Source of the DNA: Brassica napus
Lineage: Eukaryota; Streptophyta; Magnoliopsida; Brassicales; Brassicaceae
Length of the DNA stretch: 64,000 nt
NCBI RefSeq assembly: GCF_020379485.1
Contig: NC_063439.1
Coordinates: 11,944,466-12,008,465 of the forward strand
Direction: 5' to 3'
Numbering within the stretch: position 1 is the stretch's first letter; each line of letters starts with the position of its first letter. A program made the translations under genes and the position numbers. Under the pieces are notes generated by a model. It did no database searches. It saw nothing but the letters and a program-made list of their open reading frames with translations, and was not told the DNA's origin. This document shows, in pieces, positions 61,679 through 64,000 of this stretch.

Positions 61679-62255
61679 TTACAAATTTACAGAAAAAACA
61701 ATTACAACAGCACAAACAACCATGTTCTTTAACCCTTTCACCTCCATCTTCCAATCTTGAAGTTCCTTCTCAAATCCTTGTAACTCCTTTTGTAGACCGT
61801 ACACAACTGCTTCACAAGTGCGTATCTCGATTGTAAGAGTCTCTAACTCTGAATTAAAGCTCTCAATATTCTTTTCTAAGTTGCTTGAAGCTCTTCAAGA
61901 TCACCAAATTTCACTTTCATATCTTCAATCTCTTCAAGGGCTGATCGATCCGCCCACTTGAACAAATGAAACCAACTATTCTATAAGAAGCAAACGATAA
62001 TTTCATTCCTTTTAGAAAAAAAAAATTAAACCAGTTTTAGCTAACATAACAAATCGATTTTTTCCCAGAAAGACACAACCAGATCATGTTAACTCGAACC
62101 AATTCCCAGAAATACACAGCCAGTAACATTACCTCATCTCCGTATGGACAAGAATGAAAAAGCCTTCCTGGATTTTTAACTGTTCGAGACGTAAGCAACC
62201 TCACACGTTCTCCACATCTGCAATGAGTCGGAATTCCTCTTCCGTTAACGTCCAT
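61679..62255 (-). pseudogene. GRF-type zinc-finger / coiled-coil gene carried by the MULE
   Basis: Exon 1 (62255-62133) encodes a GRF-like zinc finger (HCRCGERVRLLTSRT, then GRLFHSCPYGDE). Exon 2 (from 61980) opens NSWFHLFKWAD. After ELQAT a single missing base brings TAG at 61877-61875. In the next frame an acidic coiled coil and a C-terminal hydrophobic stretch (MVVCAVVIVFSVNL) continue to 61679. This GRF + coiled coil + tail-anchor plan is common in Brassicaceae genes near MULEs. Its role is unknown. Confidence 0.75.
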
Positions 62256-62621
62256 TCTCCAATTCTCCTACTGCTGTTTCACTCGAATCTCTCGCTCGAC
62301 TCTCCTTCTCTGGTTCGTTCTCCAGCTTATTTCGATACTAGGAACCCTAATTCTGATAAAAATCCCAATTAAAGAAGAAGACTAAAACGAAGGTGTTTTA
62401 TTATTCTTGGTTAAACCAGAAATAAATGAGAAATTGAACCAGATCAAATACATCATACCATTTATGGTTTTGTGGAAGTTAGATTAAAATTGAAAGTCTG
62501 TGTAGGTATTTAAAAAAAAAAGAATAGTTCGTGTGGGTTTTGACATAATCTAAAAGTTCGTGTGTGAAAAAGCAGGGATGGCTAAGTTCATAGGGGAATA
62601 AGCCATTTACCCGACATGATT

Positions 62622-63106
62622 GTATCTACATCCACTTCCATACAAACATATTCTTTTCTGATAAAATGTTTCATTATCCATATGTATACTGGAATACAAA
62701 TATCCACATGTAAATCATATAAAATAGTATCCACATGTAAATTCTATGAAGTTAGTGTCTTTGCACGTCAATATCTACTTAGTCAACCCCCAAATGTTAC
62801 TCTCTTTTTCTCTGTTTGTAATGTTGATACACTTAACCATAACAAAACAAATCTATATTTAGAAGTTTGAGAGCAAAATAGAGGAGACATCTTCACAAAT
62901 AGAAAGTATCAGGTCAAAAACAAATTATACAAAATATGATGGATCAGATTTTGAAAATGCCAAAGTTGCCCATTGTTTCTATTGAACTACTCACAAGTGG
63001 TGGCTGTGACGGAAAAGGGAAAGCGACGAAAATTTCAGAGCTTCAGAACCAATGCCACAACTTTGAATTGCGTGTAGGAACTCAAGGCATAGGTGTATCA
63101 TAGAAT
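62622..63106. other. Intergenic
   Basis: No gene is recognised. Confidence 0.5.

Positions 63107-64000
<894 letters not shown>

Larger units (their letters stand above)
58523..62612 (+). mobile_element. Mutator-like element (MULE) with long inverted ends
   Basis: A perfect 9-base duplication GACATGATT (58514-58522 and 62613-62621) flanks 4090 bases. The inverted ends start GGGGTTAATGGCTTATTCCCC and GGGTAAATGGCTTATTCCCC and match for about 300 bases (58523-58832 with 62320-62612). Inside are a transposase-type gene on the plus strand and a GRF-type zinc-finger gene on the minus strand, both damaged. Confidence 0.93.

Overview
This is a nuclear window from a plant of the mustard family (Brassicaceae). 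The genes are intron-rich with plant histone, ADF and RAB-E forms, and the transposons are typical plant families. The host genes run ZAT-type zinc fingers, RABE1, ribosomal S15a, ADF, histone H2B, histone H4. As I remember it, this matches the neighbourhood of Arabidopsis chromosome 3 around At3g46090 (ZAT7/8), At3g46060 (RABE1c), At3g46040 (RPS15aD), At3g46000 (ADF2), At3g45980 (H2B) and At3g45930 (H4). Gene spacing is much larger than in Arabidopsis because of transposons, so Brassica, Raphanus or a close relative is likely. The species cannot be fixed from sequence alone.

Layout. (1) 1-6186: AT-rich flank holding a three-level nest: a Mutator-like MITE (631-4880), split by a tandem array of a short LTR retrotransposon (1182-4833), whose last LTR is split by a hAT element (4035-4527). 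(2) 6187-30330: a tandemly repeated unit of about 5 kb, [ZAT-like C2H2 repressor gene + NYN/C2H2 gene]. It is present as two full copies and a third copy with only the zinc-finger gene. Comparing copies gives empty sites that fix the ends of a MITE (6344-7041), a hAT (11016-11265), a Helitron (12052-14618), a 7.6 kb CACTA element with both transposase genes (16586-24229), a Mutator-like element (24402-25598) and a 5'-truncated LINE (27781-28092). (3) 30566-34850: RABE1-type GTPase and ribosomal S15a genes, both on the minus strand. (4) 35193-44520: Athila-type retrotransposon debris forming a 3.6 kb inverted repeat with a 61-base spacer, plus a decayed protease/reverse-transcriptase stretch. 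(5) 45899-49893: ADF, H2B, tRNA-Val(AAC) and H4. (6) 50196-64000: a transposon-rich flank with a minus-strand Helitron (50196-52665), two hAT-like elements, a 4.1 kb Mutator-like element with decayed transposase and GRF-zinc-finger genes (58523-62612), and a long GA microsatellite.

How the genes relate. The ZAT copies are nearly identical C2H2/EAR repressor-type proteins, but their promoters now differ because of transposons. The NYN gene has an unusual run of four consecutive GC-AG introns; its second copy is a frameshifted pseudogene. RABE1, S15a, ADF and the histones are ordinary housekeeping genes. The H2B and H4 promoters share an inverted CCGTTGATT pair at nearly the same distance from the TATA box. 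I see no CRISPR, phage or defence-type system. The most unusual items are the GC-AG intron run, the transposon-dated triplication, the apparently intact CACTA element with an internal motif cluster, the Athila palindrome, and the altered C terminus of S15a.
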